Shown here in pieces: positions 42,968 to 52,044 of a stretch of 53,802 bases of DNA. The notes under the pieces are model-generated. The model was given only the letters and a program-made list of their open reading frames with translations. It was not told where the DNA came from and did no database searches. Position 1 is the stretch's first letter. Every line of letters begins with the position of its first letter. A program made the translations under genes and the position numbers. Origin of the DNA: Acetobacteraceae bacterium (GTDB lineage Bacteria; Pseudomonadota; Alphaproteobacteria; Acetobacterales; Acetobacteraceae); contig JAIYDS010000242.1 in the NCBI GenBank assembly GCA_027487385.1, forward strand, positions 1-53,802, in the 5' to 3' direction.

Positions 42968-43910
42968 CGCTTCGCGTGCCGCGGGCATGCGCTTCGGCGA
43001 CTCCCGGCGCAACCCCAGCTTTGCTGGACAGGGCCGCGCGCAGCCATTCGCGCAGGCGGCGGATGGCCCGCTGGTCGAAGCTCTCGGGCCGGGTCGTGAA
43101 CCAATAGCTCCAGGCTGTGCGGGTGCCGAAGCGGCGCGGATGCAGCAGCGCCAGCCGACCGGCCGTGATGTGCTCCGCCACGAGCATCTCCGGCGCATAG
43201 GTGAAGCCGTGGCCCGCCTCAGCCGCGCGCAGCGCGGCATCCAGGCTGTCGAACATGGCCTCGGCCCGGGGCGAAGGGGCCTGTCCCAGACGCGCCAGCA
43301 CCTCGGTCCAGAATTTCGGCCGCAGCCCGAGGCCCAGCAGCGGCCCGGCGGCGATCTCCTCCGGCGCCAGGGCCGGCCTGCCCGCCAGCCGGGCCGGCGC
43401 ACCGAGCAGCACGACGGGCGAGCCGGCCAGCCGCTCGCTGGCCAGCGATGAGGCAGGGCGGGGACCGAGGCGGATCGCCACGTCGCATTCGCCGGCGGCG
43501 ATGTCCGCCAGGCGCGTGCTGGCCTCGATGCGGAGCATGACGCCTTCCGCTTCCAGGGCCTTGGCCGCCGGCATCAGCCAGCGCACCGCGAAATCCGGCG
43601 CGGCCGAGACCACCAGCGGCCCGCGCGGCGCCTGCGCGCTGGCATAGGCGGCGGCCAGAGCGGCGAAGCCCCGCCCCAGCCCCGCGCCCAACTCCGCACC
43701 GGCCGGCGTCACGATGACCTTGCGGTGCTGGCGCAGGAAAAGCGTTGTGCCCAGGCTCGCTTCGAGCTGGCGCACATGATGGCTGACCGCCGAGGGCGTC
43801 AGCCCCACTTCCGCCGCCGCGTCGCGAAAGCTGCCGAGCCGGGACGCCGCCTCGAAGGCGCGCAGCGCGGCCAGCGGGAGGTTCGCGAGTTTGACATGAG
43901 CCTGATTCAT
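42951..43910 (-). CDS. LysR-family transcriptional regulator (GcvA-like)
   Basis: This 319-aa regulator has an N-terminal winged helix-turn-helix (LPLAALRAFEAASRLGSFRD, then LTPSAVSHHVRQLEASLG and LFLRQHRKVIVTPAG) and a periplasmic-binding-like effector domain from about 95. LAALRAFEAA and the SHHVRQLE helix are typical of the GcvA branch. It is divergent from the thioesterase-MFS pair with a 55-bp gap, so by LysR convention it probably controls that pair and itself. No clear T-N11-A box pair could be fixed by eye. Confidence 0.93.
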   Translation of the reverse strand: MNQAHVKLANLPLAALRAFEAASRLGSFRDAAAEVGLTPSAVSHHVRQLEASLGTTLFLRQHRKVIVTPAGAELGAGLGRGFAALAAAYASAQAPRGPLVVSAAPDFAVRWLMPAAKALEAEGVMLRIEASTRLADIAAGECDVAIRLGPRPASSLASERLAGSPVVLLGAPARLAGRPALAPEEIAAGPLLGLGLRPKFWTEVLARLGQAPSPRAEAMFDSLDAALRAAEAGHGFTYAPEMLVAEHITAGRLALLHPRRFGTRTAWSYWFTTRPESFDQRAIRRLREWLRAALSSKAGVAPGVAEAHARGTRSVIQAP

Positions 43911-43965
43911 CTGAGCGGCAATCTATTCGTTTGTCGGCCGGGCGCCCAGCCTTCTGAATGGCGCC

Positions 43966-44745
43966 ATGAGCACAGCCCCGATCTTCGAAGCCCTCGAACC
44001 CGGCATCTGGCGTGCCACACCCTTGGCCCGCGGCCCCTTTGCGGGGGTGCATGGCGGCAGCGTCGCCGGGCTGATGGCGGCCGCCATCGAGGCTTCCGCC
44101 GGCGCCGCGTCCGGTGCCCGCGCGCTGTCCTTTCGCGCGGATTTCCTGCGGCCCACGCCCGTGGGCGTGCCGCTCCTCGTCACCGTCACGCCCGTGCAGG
44201 CCGGGCGGCGGCTGCTTCTGCTCGATGCGGCGGTGGCGGCCGAGGGCCGGCTCACCGCGCGATGCAGCATGACGCTGGCGACGGAGGTGGCGGTGCCCGC
44301 CCTCGCCGAGGATTTCTGCACCGAGACGCCGCCCCCGCCACCCGATCCGGAGAGCCTGCCGCTCCGTCCGGGGACGGCGGCCCATGGCGGCCCATGGATC
44401 ATGGACGTGCTGCAAGGCCGGCGCGCACCGGATGGCGCGGTCTGGTTCCGCTGGTCCGTGCCCTTGCTGCCGGGTGGCGTCTCACCCTTCGTCGCGGCGC
44501 TGGGGCCGGCGGATTTCGCCCATGGCCTGGCCCGGCCCGGACAGCCCGGCCCCCCGCCCGTGCCCGCCTATCCGAATGCCGACCTCTCCGTGCAGTTCGA
44601 CCGCGCCCCGCGCGGGGACTGGATCGGCGTCAGGCCCTTCACCCGCTGGCGGCGCCAGGGGCTTGGCATCGGCTATGGTGACCTGCTGGACCTCGACGGC
44701 GCCTTTGGCCGCGTTGGCATGGGCGTGGTGCTGGTGCCGGGATGA
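43966..44745 (+). CDS. Acyl-CoA thioesterase-like protein (TesB-type double hot-dog)
   Basis: The 259-aa protein has the layout of TesB-like thioesterases: an N-terminal hot-dog with RGPFAGVHGGSVAGLMAAAI and LSFRADFLRPTPVGVPL, a proline-rich linker near 120, and a second half with SVQFDRAPRGDWIGV and YGDLLDLDGAFGRVGM. These enzymes hydrolyse acyl-CoA to free acid; the acyl chain here is unknown. The ATG lies 6 nt from no strong ribosome site. It overlaps the MFS gene by 4 bp (ATGA) and is divergent from lysR. Confidence 0.88.
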   Translation: MSTAPIFEALEPGIWRATPLARGPFAGVHGGSVAGLMAAAIEASAGAASGARALSFRADFLRPTPVGVPLLVTVTPVQAGRRLLLLDAAVAAEGRLTARCSMTLATEVAVPALAEDFCTETPPPPPDPESLPLRPGTAAHGGPWIMDVLQGRRAPDGAVWFRWSVPLLPGGVSPFVAALGPADFAHGLARPGQPGPPPVPAYPNADLSVQFDRAPRGDWIGVRPFTRWRRQGLGIGYGDLLDLDGAFGRVGMGVVLVPG

Positions 44746-45980
44746 ACGCCCGGTCTTCGCCCGCGCTCTTCTCGCCGGTTCTCCTGATGAATGCGGCGCT
44801 GGTGCTGAACGTCATCGGCTTTGCCAACTACGCCGCGGTGCTGCCGGCCCTGATGGCCGGGACGGGCTTCTCGGAAGCCGAGGCCGGGGTGGCGGGCGGC
44901 GCCTTCTTCCTGGCCTATGCCATCGGCTCGCCCATCTTCGCCGCCCTGACCGACAGTCGCCGGCCGCGACAACTCTACATGCTGGGCGGCATGCTCGGAA
45001 TCGCCGGCGGGCTGCTCTTTCCCTTCCTGGATACCGGCTATCCGGCGCTGGTCGCGTCGCGCGCGCTATCGGGCCTCGGCATGGCGGGCATCTACATGCC
45101 TGGGCTGCGCCTGCTGCTTGAGACACTGCCGCCGGAGCAGCAATCCCGCGGATCCAGCGTGCATGTTTCCACCTTGACCCTGGGCCTCTCGGCCTCCTTC
45201 GCGGTCTCGGGCGCGCTGCAATGGGCGCTGGGCTGGCAGGCGGCCTTTCTCGGCGCGGCCGTGGCGGCGGGTCTCGCCATGCTGGTGGTCGGCTGGGGCA
45301 TGCCTTCGCCGCGCCCCGCCCGTTCCGAAGGCGCGCTGCTGGCACGGCTGGCGAATGTGTACCGGACCCGCGGCGTGGTGCTGGTCCTCGCCTCCGTCGC
45401 GGGGAATTCCTGGGAAGGGATGGCGTTTCGCACCTGGTGGGTCGCGTTGCTGGGCTTTGCGGTGCTGCAGCCCGGGAATGAAGGCCTGACCTGGATGAAT
45501 CTCGCGCTCGCGACGGCCTTCACCGGATTGCTGGCCATGCCCTTGAGCACCTGGGTGGCGCGGCGGGCGGAAGCGGGGCGGCGGCATCGGGTGATCGCCA
45601 TCGCCGCCGGGCTCTCCGTGGTGATCGGCATCGGGCTGGCGGCACTGCTGACGGCGCCGTTCTGGATGGTCTTCGCGTTGAGCGTGCTCTACGCCTGCTT
45701 CATCTTCTCGGATGCCGGTTCGCTGCCTCCGGCCTTGCTCGCACGAGTCAGGCCGGATGAGCGGGGGGCCGCGCTGGCGCTGCTGGCCGCCTCCGCCAAT
45801 CTGGCCGCCTGCCTGGCCATCATCACCTGTGGCGTGGTGTTGCAACTCCTGGGCGGGGCGACCTCGCTGATCGCCTGGCAGGTCACGCTGGGGGTGATGG
45901 CGGCGGGCTCGCTGGTCACCGCATGCTGCATGATGCGCCTGGATCGAGGCGCGCATCCGGCTCCGCCCGCGATCAGCTGA
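44742..45980 (+). CDS. MFS transporter
   Basis: This 412-aa protein has about twelve hydrophobic segments; loop 2-3 reads [18 protein letters not shown], a degenerate MFS motif A, and the start region ([20 protein letters not shown]) is hydrophobic. It is translationally coupled to the thioesterase gene and likely shares LysR control, so it may export or import a carboxylate linked to the thioesterase. The substrate is unknown. The next gene, rpmI, is 188 bp downstream. Confidence 0.9.
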   Translation: MNARSSPALFSPVLLMNAALVLNVIGFANYAAVLPALMAGTGFSEAEAGVAGGAFFLAYAIGSPIFAALTDSRRPRQLYMLGGMLGIAGGLLFPFLDTGYPALVASRALSGLGMAGIYMPGLRLLLETLPPEQQSRGSSVHVSTLTLGLSASFAVSGALQWALGWQAAFLGAAVAAGLAMLVVGWGMPSPRPARSEGALLARLANVYRTRGVVLVLASVAGNSWEGMAFRTWWVALLGFAVLQPGNEGLTWMNLALATAFTGLLAMPLSTWVARRAEAGRRHRVIAIAAGLSVVIGIGLAALLTAPFWMVFALSVLYACFIFSDAGSLPPALLARVRPDERGAALALLAASANLAACLAIITCGVVLQLLGGATSLIAWQVTLGVMAAGSLVTACCMMRLDRGAHPAPPAIS

Positions 45981-46114
45981 AGGGGGTCGCCGCCCCGGCG
46001 CATCCCGGGCCACGCCGCCATGTGCCCCCTGGACTCGGCCGGGCGGCCCCGCTAAAGACCCGCCTCCCTTGCCATGGCCGTTGGACAGCCTGGCGAGCGG
46101 AAATGCTTGCCTCC

Positions 46115-46129
46115 CTCGCATGGTGCGAG
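46115..46129 (+). other. Small hairpin in the rpmI leader
   Basis: CTCGCA (46115-46120), loop TGG, TGCGAG (46124-46129) form a perfect 6-bp stem 39 bp before the rpmI start. Ribosomal-protein leaders can be regulatory targets, but no known L20 leader motif was recognised, and the remaining leader from 45981 shows nothing else. Confidence 0.3.
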
Positions 46130-46168
46130 AGCCAGGGGCAGCCCCAACCCACCGACAGGAGGGCCCGA

Positions 46169-46375
46169 ATGTCCAAGATGAAGACGACTTCAAGCGCCAA
46201 AAAGCGCTTCAAGATCACGGCCACCGGCAAGGTCATGGCCGGCCCCGGCAAGAAGCGCCACTGCCTTTCCGCCCGCAGCCAGAAGGCCAAGCGGCAGAAC
46301 CGTGGCTCCCAGGTTCTTGAGCCGCAGGATGCCAAGACGGTGATGACCTGGCTGCCCTACGGGCTGCCCCGGTAA
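46169..46375 (+). CDS. rpmI: 50S ribosomal protein L35
   Basis: L35 (68 aa) begins [20 protein letters not shown] and is strongly basic ([31 protein letters not shown]), as expected. The AGGAGGG site lies 5 nt upstream of the ATG. The usual partner infC is not upstream here; an MFS gene is. rplT follows after 21 bp. Confidence 0.97.
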   Translation: MSKMKTTSSAKKRFKITATGKVMAGPGKKRHCLSARSQKAKRQNRGSQVLEPQDAKTVMTWLPYGLPR

Positions 46376-46396
46376 AGCGCGCGAAGGAGAAGAGAT

Positions 46397-46759
46397 ATGG
46401 CTCGTGTCAAGCGCGGCGTTACCGCCCATGCCCGTCACAAGAAGGTCCTGGACCTCGCGAAGGGCTATGTGGGGCGCAGCTCCACCACCTATCGCGCGGC
46501 CCTGCAGCGCGTCGAGAAGGCGCTGCAATACGCCTATCGCGACCGCCGCAATAAGAAGCGCGATTTCCGCGGCCTGTGGATCCAGCGCATCAACGCCGCG
46601 ACGCGTGAGCATGGGATGACCTATTCCCAGTTCATCGCCGGCATCAAGGCGGCCGGCATCGAGATGGACCGCAAGGTCCTGGCCGCGCTCGCCTTCGACG
46701 AGCCGGCGGCGTTTGCCGCCATCGTCGAGAAGGCCAAGGCCGCACGCCCCACCGCCTGA
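46397..46759 (+). CDS. rplT: 50S ribosomal protein L20
   Basis: L20 (120 aa) is an early 23S rRNA-binding assembly protein. It shows [40 protein letters not shown] and [20 protein letters not shown], the standard family sequence. GAAGGAGAAG precedes the ATG. It is co-transcribed with rpmI; a terminator-like hairpin separates it from pheS. Confidence 0.98.
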   Translation: MARVKRGVTAHARHKKVLDLAKGYVGRSSTTYRAALQRVEKALQYAYRDRRNKKRDFRGLWIQRINAATREHGMTYSQFIAGIKAAGIEMDRKVLAALAFDEPAAFAAIVEKAKAARPTA

Positions 46760-46785
46760 TCCGCGGTCGGACGTCGAGTTTCCAG

Positions 46786-46820
46786 GGGCCGCGGCGCGTG
46801 AGCGTTCGCGGCCCTTTTTC
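46786..46820 (+). terminator. Terminator or attenuator between rplT and pheS
   Basis: GGGCCGCG (46786-46793) pairs with CGCGGCCC (46807-46814) over 8 bp, followed at once by five T's (46815-46819). It ends 21 bp before the pheS ATG, so it could end rpmI-rplT transcripts or attenuate pheST. No Phe-rich leader peptide was found. Confidence 0.7.
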
Positions 46821-46840
46821 TTGCGAACAGGGACTTTTCC

Positions 46841-47917
46841 ATGTCCGATGATCTTGCGGCGCTGGCCGCCAGCACCGAAGCCGACCTCGCCGACGCCGCC
46901 GACCTGCGCGCGCTGGATGCGGTGCGCGTCGCCGTGCTCGGCAAGTCCGGTGCGCTGACCGCGCTGCTCAAGGGGCTGGGCGCCATTCCGGCCGAGCAGC
47001 GCAAGGAGCGTGGTGCTGCGGTGAACGCGCTGAAGCTGCAGCTGGAAGCCGCGATCGAGGCCCGCAAGGCGGTGCTGGAAGCCGCCGCGCTGGACGCCAA
47101 GCTCGCCGCCGAGACGCAGGACATGACGCTGCCGCCGCGCCCCTTCGCGCCGGGCGGCACGGGGGGCATACACCCCATCTCCCGCACCATCGAGGAGCTG
47201 ACGGCGATCTTCGGCGCCATGGGCTTCAAGGTGGTGGAAGGCCCGGATATCGAGGGCGACTGGTATAATTTCGCCGCGCTGAACATCCCCGACCACCACC
47301 CCGCCCGGCAGGACCAGGACACCTTCTACCTGCCCGGGATGATCGAGGGCCGGCGCACCGTCCTGCGCACGCAAACGAGCCCCTTGCAGATCCGCACCAT
47401 GATCGGCCAGGCCCCGCCCATCCGTGTGATCGCGCCCGGCCGCACCTATCGCGCCGACCACGACGCCACGCATTCGCCCATGTTCCACCAGGTGGAGGGG
47501 CTGGTGATTGATCGCGGCATCACGCTCGGCCACCTCAAGGGCTGCCTCACGGATTTCCTGCGCAGCTTCTTTGGAATTTCGACGCTCCCGGTGCGCTTCC
47601 GCAGCAGCTACTTCCCCTTCACCGAGCCTTCGATGGAGGTGGATATCGGCTGGAACCGCAAGACCGGCGAGCTCGGCGCCGGCTCGGATTGGCTCGAAAT
47701 CCTGGGCAGCGGCATGGTGCATCCGCGCGTGCTGGCCAATTGCGGTCTGGACGCGCGGGAGTGGCAGGGCTTCGCCTTCGGCATGGGGATCGAGCGCATC
47801 ACCATGCTGAAGCACGGCATGGCCGATTTGCGGCCCTTCTTCGAGGGCGATACGCGCTGGCTGTCGCATTACGGCACGAACCCGCTTTCCCCCGCCTCCC
47901 TGCATGAGGGAGTCTGA
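46841..47917 (+). CDS. pheS: Phenylalanine-tRNA ligase alpha subunit
   Basis: PheS (358 aa) carries the catalytic core of the (alpha-beta)2 synthetase. A coiled-coil arm (about 1-90) is followed by class II motifs: GPDIEGDWYNFAALNIP with DHHPARQDQDTFYL, FRSSYFPFTEPSMEVDIGW and GFAFGMGIERITMLKHGM. Length is typical. It lies downstream of rplT past a terminator-like hairpin and is separated from pheT by 132 bp containing a hairpin cluster. Confidence 0.97.
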   Translation: MSDDLAALAASTEADLADAADLRALDAVRVAVLGKSGALTALLKGLGAIPAEQRKERGAAVNALKLQLEAAIEARKAVLEAAALDAKLAAETQDMTLPPRPFAPGGTGGIHPISRTIEELTAIFGAMGFKVVEGPDIEGDWYNFAALNIPDHHPARQDQDTFYLPGMIEGRRTVLRTQTSPLQIRTMIGQAPPIRVIAPGRTYRADHDATHSPMFHQVEGLVIDRGITLGHLKGCLTDFLRSFFGISTLPVRFRSSYFPFTEPSMEVDIGWNRKTGELGAGSDWLEILGSGMVHPRVLANCGLDAREWQGFAFGMGIERITMLKHGMADLRPFFEGDTRWLSHYGTNPLSPASLHEGV

Positions 47918-47938
47918 TCATGCCCTCAGACGCCGGGC

Positions 47939-48024
47939 GCGGCCTCCGGCCGCTTGGCTTCGCCGCGCGACGGGTGCGCCCGTCATCCAAACCGGTTGGG
48001 CGGCGGCGGCCGCCTTGCGGCCGC
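47939..48024. repeat. Cluster of three hairpins between pheS and pheT
   Basis: Three perfect stems: GCGGCC-TCC-GGCCGC (47939-47953), GACGGG-TGCG-CCCGTC (47969-47984), and GCGGCCGC-CTT-GCGGCCGC (48006-48024), the last with self-palindromic 8-bp arms. No T-run follows. pheS and pheT are normally almost adjacent, so the 132-bp gap and its palindromes look inserted. Confidence 0.8.
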
Positions 48025-48049
48025 ATTCTTCAGACGTGGAACTGATCCC

Positions 48050-50521
48050 ATGAAGTTTCCCTTGAGCTGGCTCCGCGAGCACCTCGAAACCAGCGCGACG
48101 CTGGACGAGGTCAGCACCACCCTCTCCGCCATCGGCATCGAGGTGGAAGGCATCGAGGACCGCGCCGCCGCGCTGGCCAACTTCCGCATCGCCCGCGTGA
48201 TCGAGGCGGTGCAGCACCCGAACGCCGATCGTCTGCGCGCACTTCGCGTGGATGTGGGCGATGGGCGGGAGCTTTCCGTCGTCTGCGGCGCGCCCAACGC
48301 GCGCACCGGCATGCTGGGTGTCGCCGCCCTCCCCGGCGCCTTCATCCCCGGCACCGGCATCACGCTCAAGGCCGGCGAAATCCGCGGCGTGAAGAGCGAG
48401 GCGATGATGCTCTCGGCGCGCGAGATGGGCCTCGGCGAGGACCATTCCGGCATCGTGGACCTGCCCGAGGACGCACCGGTCGGTGCGCGCTACGTGGATT
48501 ATGCGGGCCTCGATGACCCGATCATCGAGATCAAGGTGACACCCAATCGCGGCGATGCGCTGAGCGTGCGCGGCGTGGCGCGCGACCTCGCCGCCGCCGG
48601 GCTCGGCCGCCTCAAGCCCTGGGCCGCGCCTGCCATCACGGCCGCCTATGAGACGCCGCTGACCTGGCGCATCGAGGACCCGCGCGCCTGCACCTGGGCG
48701 CTGGGCCGCGCCGTGCGCGGGGTGAAGAACGGCCCCTCGCCGCAATGGCTGCAGGACCGGCTGACCGCCATCGGCCTGCGCCCCATCTCGGCGCTGGTGG
48801 ATGTGACCAACTGGTTCACCTTCGCCCTCGGCCGCCCTCTTCACGTCTTTGATGTGGCCAAGGTGAAGGGCAACACCCTCACCATGCGCATGGCACGCGC
48901 CGGCGAGGAGTTGCACGCGCTGAACGGCAAGACCTACGCCCTGACCGAGGAGGACGGCGTGATCGCCGATGCCGAGGGCCCCGAGGCGCTGGGCGGCATC
49001 ATCGGCGGCGAGCCCTCGGGCTGCGACGAAACCACCACCGAATGCTTCATCGAATGCGCGCTGTTCGACCCGGTGCGCGTGGCGCTCAGCGGGCGCCGGC
49101 ACAACGTCTTCACCGATGCCCGCGCGCGCTTCGAACGCGGCCTCGACCAGTGCCTGCTCCCCGCAGCACTCGACGCCGCGACGGCCATGATCATGGAGCT
49201 CTGCGGCGGCGAGGCGAGCACCGTCAGCGAGGCCGGCGCCGAACCCGCCTGGCGCCGCACCGCCACGCTGCGCTTCGAGCGGCTGGCCGGCCTCGGCGGT
49301 CTGGCCGTGGCGCCCGATCTGGCCGTGGCGCGGCTGGAAGGCCTCGGCTTCACCGTGGCGGAGCGGGATGACACCCGCGTCACCGTCGCCGTGCCGCCGT
49401 GGCGCAACGACATCGCAGCCGCCATCCAACTCGACCAGGACCCGACGCTGGACGTGGAACGTGCCCGCACCGCCGCCGAGGGCTGCGCCGCCGTCGAAGC
49501 CGAGTGCGACCTGGTGGAGGAGGTGCTGCGCCTGGGCGGGCTGGATGCCGTGCCCTCCGTCTCGCTGCCCGTCGCCTCGCCCGTGCCGCTGCCGGCCCTG
49601 GATGCGAAGCAGGTGCGCAGCAGCCTCGCGCGCCGCGTCATGGCCGCGCGCGGGCTGCAGGAGGCGGTGACCTACGGTTTCATCGCGCATCGCATCGCGG
49701 GGATGTTCGGCGAAACTCCTGAGACCCTGCGCCTCGAAAATCCCATCGCCTCCGACCTCGACCAGATGCGTCCCACGCCCATCGCCTCGCTCGCCCTGGC
49801 GGCGGCGCAGAATGCGGCGCGCGGCTTCGCCGATGTCGCGCTGTGTGAAGTGGGCGGTGGCTATCGCGACACCACGCCGGCCGGGCAGCTCGCGATCGCC
49901 TGCGGCCTGCGTGCCGGCGCCACCCCCGCCAATTGGGCCGCCCCCGCGCGGGCGGTCGAGGCGCTGGACGCCAAGGGCGATGCGCTGGCCGTGCTGGAAG
50001 CGCTGGCGGTGCCCATGGCGGCCTTGCAGGTCACGGCCGATGCGCCCGCCTACTACCACCCGGGCCGCTCCGGCGTGTTGCGCCAGGGGCCGAAGGTCGT
50101 GCTGGCACAGTTCGGCCAGTTGCATCCCCGCCTCTGCGCCGCGCTCGACCTGCCGGCCGGCAGCGTCGCCTTCGAGGTCTTCCTCGACGCCATCCCCGAA
50201 CCCAAGCGCCGCAAGAAATCCGCGCCCGATCTCTCAGCCTTCCAGCCGGTGCGGCGCGACTTCGCCTTCCTGGTGGATGCGGGCGTGCCGGCCGAAAAGC
50301 TGATCCGTGCGGCCAGCGGCGCCGAGCGCGCGCTGATCAGCGAGGTCACGCTGTTTGACCGCTATGCCGGGGATCGGCTGCCGGAGGGCAAGGTCAGCCT
50401 CGCCATCCAGGTCACGCTGCAACCGCGCGAGCGCACGCTGACGGATGCCGAGATCGAGGCCGTGGCCGGCAAGATCGTGGCCGCCGTGGGCAAGGCGACC
50501 GGCGCCACGCTGCGGGGGTGA
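48050..50521 (+). CDS. pheT: Phenylalanine-tRNA ligase beta subunit
   Basis: PheT (823 aa) supplies editing and tRNA binding. It starts MKFPLSWLREHLETSATLDE; the EMAP-like tRNA-binding domain is at about 39-150 (VIEAVQHPNADRLRALRVDV), the B3/B4 editing domain at about 205-380 (NRGDALSVRGVARDLA precedes it), B5 at about 400-510 and FDX-ACB at about 725-823 (FQPVRRDFAFLVDAGVPAEK). In B5, about 27 extra residues lie between WRNDI and DLVEEV, where most bacterial PheT have about four residues. The upstream ribosome site is weak (GTGGA). Confidence 0.96.
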   Translation: MKFPLSWLREHLETSATLDEVSTTLSAIGIEVEGIEDRAAALANFRIARVIEAVQHPNADRLRALRVDVGDGRELSVVCGAPNARTGMLGVAALPGAFIPGTGITLKAGEIRGVKSEAMMLSAREMGLGEDHSGIVDLPEDAPVGARYVDYAGLDDPIIEIKVTPNRGDALSVRGVARDLAAAGLGRLKPWAAPAITAAYETPLTWRIEDPRACTWALGRAVRGVKNGPSPQWLQDRLTAIGLRPISALVDVTNWFTFALGRPLHVFDVAKVKGNTLTMRMARAGEELHALNGKTYALTEEDGVIADAEGPEALGGIIGGEPSGCDETTTECFIECALFDPVRVALSGRRHNVFTDARARFERGLDQCLLPAALDAATAMIMELCGGEASTVSEAGAEPAWRRTATLRFERLAGLGGLAVAPDLAVARLEGLGFTVAERDDTRVTVAVPPWRNDIAAAIQLDQDPTLDVERARTAAEGCAAVEAECDLVEEVLRLGGLDAVPSVSLPVASPVPLPALDAKQVRSSLARRVMAARGLQEAVTYGFIAHRIAGMFGETPETLRLENPIASDLDQMRPTPIASLALAAAQNAARGFADVALCEVGGGYRDTTPAGQLAIACGLRAGATPANWAAPARAVEALDAKGDALAVLEALAVPMAALQVTADAPAYYHPGRSGVLRQGPKVVLAQFGQLHPRLCAALDLPAGSVAFEVFLDAIPEPKRRKKSAPDLSAFQPVRRDFAFLVDAGVPAEKLIRAASGAERALISEVTLFDRYAGDRLPEGKVSLAIQVTLQPRERTLTDAEIEAVAGKIVAAVGKATGATLRG

Positions 50522-50533
50522 GGCGCTTCGGCG

Positions 50534-51145
50534 TCACGCCTCGCCCCGCAGAAGGCGGCCCAGGAGATGGGCGTAGCCCTCGGCGTCGTCGAGCGCGATG
50601 TGGCTGTGCGGGTAAGGGCCCAGCCAGCCCTCCGGGTAGTCCTTCTCCGTGCATTGGCGATAGGAGAGCCCGGTTCGGCCCATGACGAAGGATGGGAGAT
50701 CCAGCCCGCCGCCTTCGAAGAGGGTGGCCCCGGTTCGCGGTGCCCGCAGAAGCCGGATCCGCGCGAAGCGGCGGAGATACCAGTCCACCCAGGCTCCGTC
50801 GAAGGTCAGCGGAGTGCCGACGAACACCGCGGCTGGGCCGAACCGCCGCACCCAGGCCGCGAAGCCGTCCAGGGCCTGCTGGGCTGGCACCGCACCCAGT
50901 TGCAAGGCGGACCAGGCCTTGGGTTCGGTGTGCCACCAGGCCAGGGTACCAGCATCGGCCTGGTGGCCGGGAAGTGCCAGCAGGTTCACGGAGAAGTGGC
51001 CCAAGCGCTCCCCCGCCGCGCTGCAGGCGACGGCGGCGAGGCTCAGCATCGAGTGAACCCCGGGGTCGGGGCCATCGGTCTCCAGATCGGTGACAATGTA
51101 AACGCATGCCGGCCGCATGGGGCTGCCCGGCGGGGCTTCGATCAT
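50534..51145 (-). CDS. DEDDh-type 3'-5' exonuclease-like protein
   Basis: The 203-aa protein has the exonuclease acidic motifs: DLETDG near residue 20 (the DxE pair), TPLTFDGAWVD in the middle and HIALDDAEGYAHLL near the end (His and Asp of the DEDDh set). It resembles short RNase T/DnaQ-fold nucleases; the substrate (RNA or DNA) is not evident. ATG 51145 overlaps the amidohydrolase stop (ATGA); an in-frame ATG at 51118 would be only slightly shorter. Last gene of the Lrp/TAXI unit, convergent with pheT. Confidence 0.82.
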   Translation of the reverse strand: MIEAPPGSPMRPACVYIVTDLETDGPDPGVHSMLSLAAVACSAAGERLGHFSVNLLALPGHQADAGTLAWWHTEPKAWSALQLGAVPAQQALDGFAAWVRRFGPAAVFVGTPLTFDGAWVDWYLRRFARIRLLRAPRTGATLFEGGGLDLPSFVMGRTGLSYRQCTEKDYPEGWLGPYPHSHIALDDAEGYAHLLGRLLRGEA

Positions 51146-52044
51146 GGGGAGAAGCCGTAGAGACGCGCCGGATTACCGCTGAGGATCGCCGCGCGCCGCG
51201 CGGCATCCGGCACCCATTCGGCCAGAAGACCCAGCATGTCGCCATCATTGGGCATGGGCTTGTCGAAATGCGCGACATGCGGCCAGTCGCTGCCCCAGAT
51301 CACCCGATCGGGCGCGGCGGCGATCACGGCATGCGCGAAGGCGGCGGTATCGGCATAGGGAAAGCTCGGCTCGGCCGAGATCCGGTAAAGCCCGGTCAGC
51401 TTCACCCAGAAGAGCCCGTCGCGCAGCATGGCGAGGAAATCCTGGTAGCCGGGATGCGCGACGCCGCCGCGGGCCGCCTTGGTGTAGCCGATATGGCCGA
51501 TGGAGACCGGCAGGCGCAACGTCTCGGCCAGGGCGCGCAGTTCGGCCGGCTGTTCCTCGACATGCACCAGCAGTTCCACATGCCAGCCGAAGGGGCGGAT
51601 CATATCGCCCACCTCGCCCAGCGCGGCGAGGGAGCGGAAGGGCATGCCGCCGCGATCCACCAGGTTCACCCGGATGCCGCGCGCGCCCTGGGCGTGCATG
51701 GCCGCGATCTCCGCCTCGGTCACGCTCTCACTGACGGCGACGATGGCGCGCAGCCGATCCGGATGGGCGCTGGCGGCGTCCAGCACGGCGCGGTTGTCGG
51801 TGCCATGCACGCTGGCCTGCACCACCACGCCGCGCGCGATGCCGAGCGCATCATGCAGCGCGAGCAGCCGCGTCACATCATTGTCGGGCGGAGTGTAGCC
51901 ACGGACCGGCTGGTAGGGGTAGCGCGCCGCGTCGAAGACATGGGCATGCGTGTCGCAGGCATGTTCGGGCATGGCCATGTCCGGGCGACGCGGATCGGGG
52001 TCCGGGCCGGGGCAGTCGCGAATCTCGGGTGAGGGATCAGCCAA
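51142..52044 (-). CDS. Amidohydrolase-family lactonase-like protein (2-pyrone-4,6-dicarboxylate hydrolase type)
   Basis: This TIM-barrel hydrolase has the metal-binding CDTHAHVFD near the N-terminus and RVIWGSDWPHVAH near the end, as in 2-pyrone-4,6-dicarboxylate lactonases and related carbohydrate lactonases. The conserved frame extends upstream as DPDPRRPDMAMPEHACDT, typical of this group, which favours the TTG at 52044 (300 aa, overlapping the TAXI stop by 8 bp). ATG 51978 would remove part of that segment. It may process a compound brought in by the TAXI system. Confidence 0.85.
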   Translation of the reverse strand: MADPSPEIRDCPGPDPDPRRPDMAMPEHACDTHAHVFDAARYPYQPVRGYTPPDNDVTRLLALHDALGIARGVVVQASVHGTDNRAVLDAASAHPDRLRAIVAVSESVTEAEIAAMHAQGARGIRVNLVDRGGMPFRSLAALGEVGDMIRPFGWHVELLVHVEEQPAELRALAETLRLPVSIGHIGYTKAARGGVAHPGYQDFLAMLRDGLFWVKLTGLYRISAEPSFPYADTAAFAHAVIAAAPDRVIWGSDWPHVAHFDKPMPNDGDMLGLLAEWVPDAARRAAILSGNPARLYGFSP

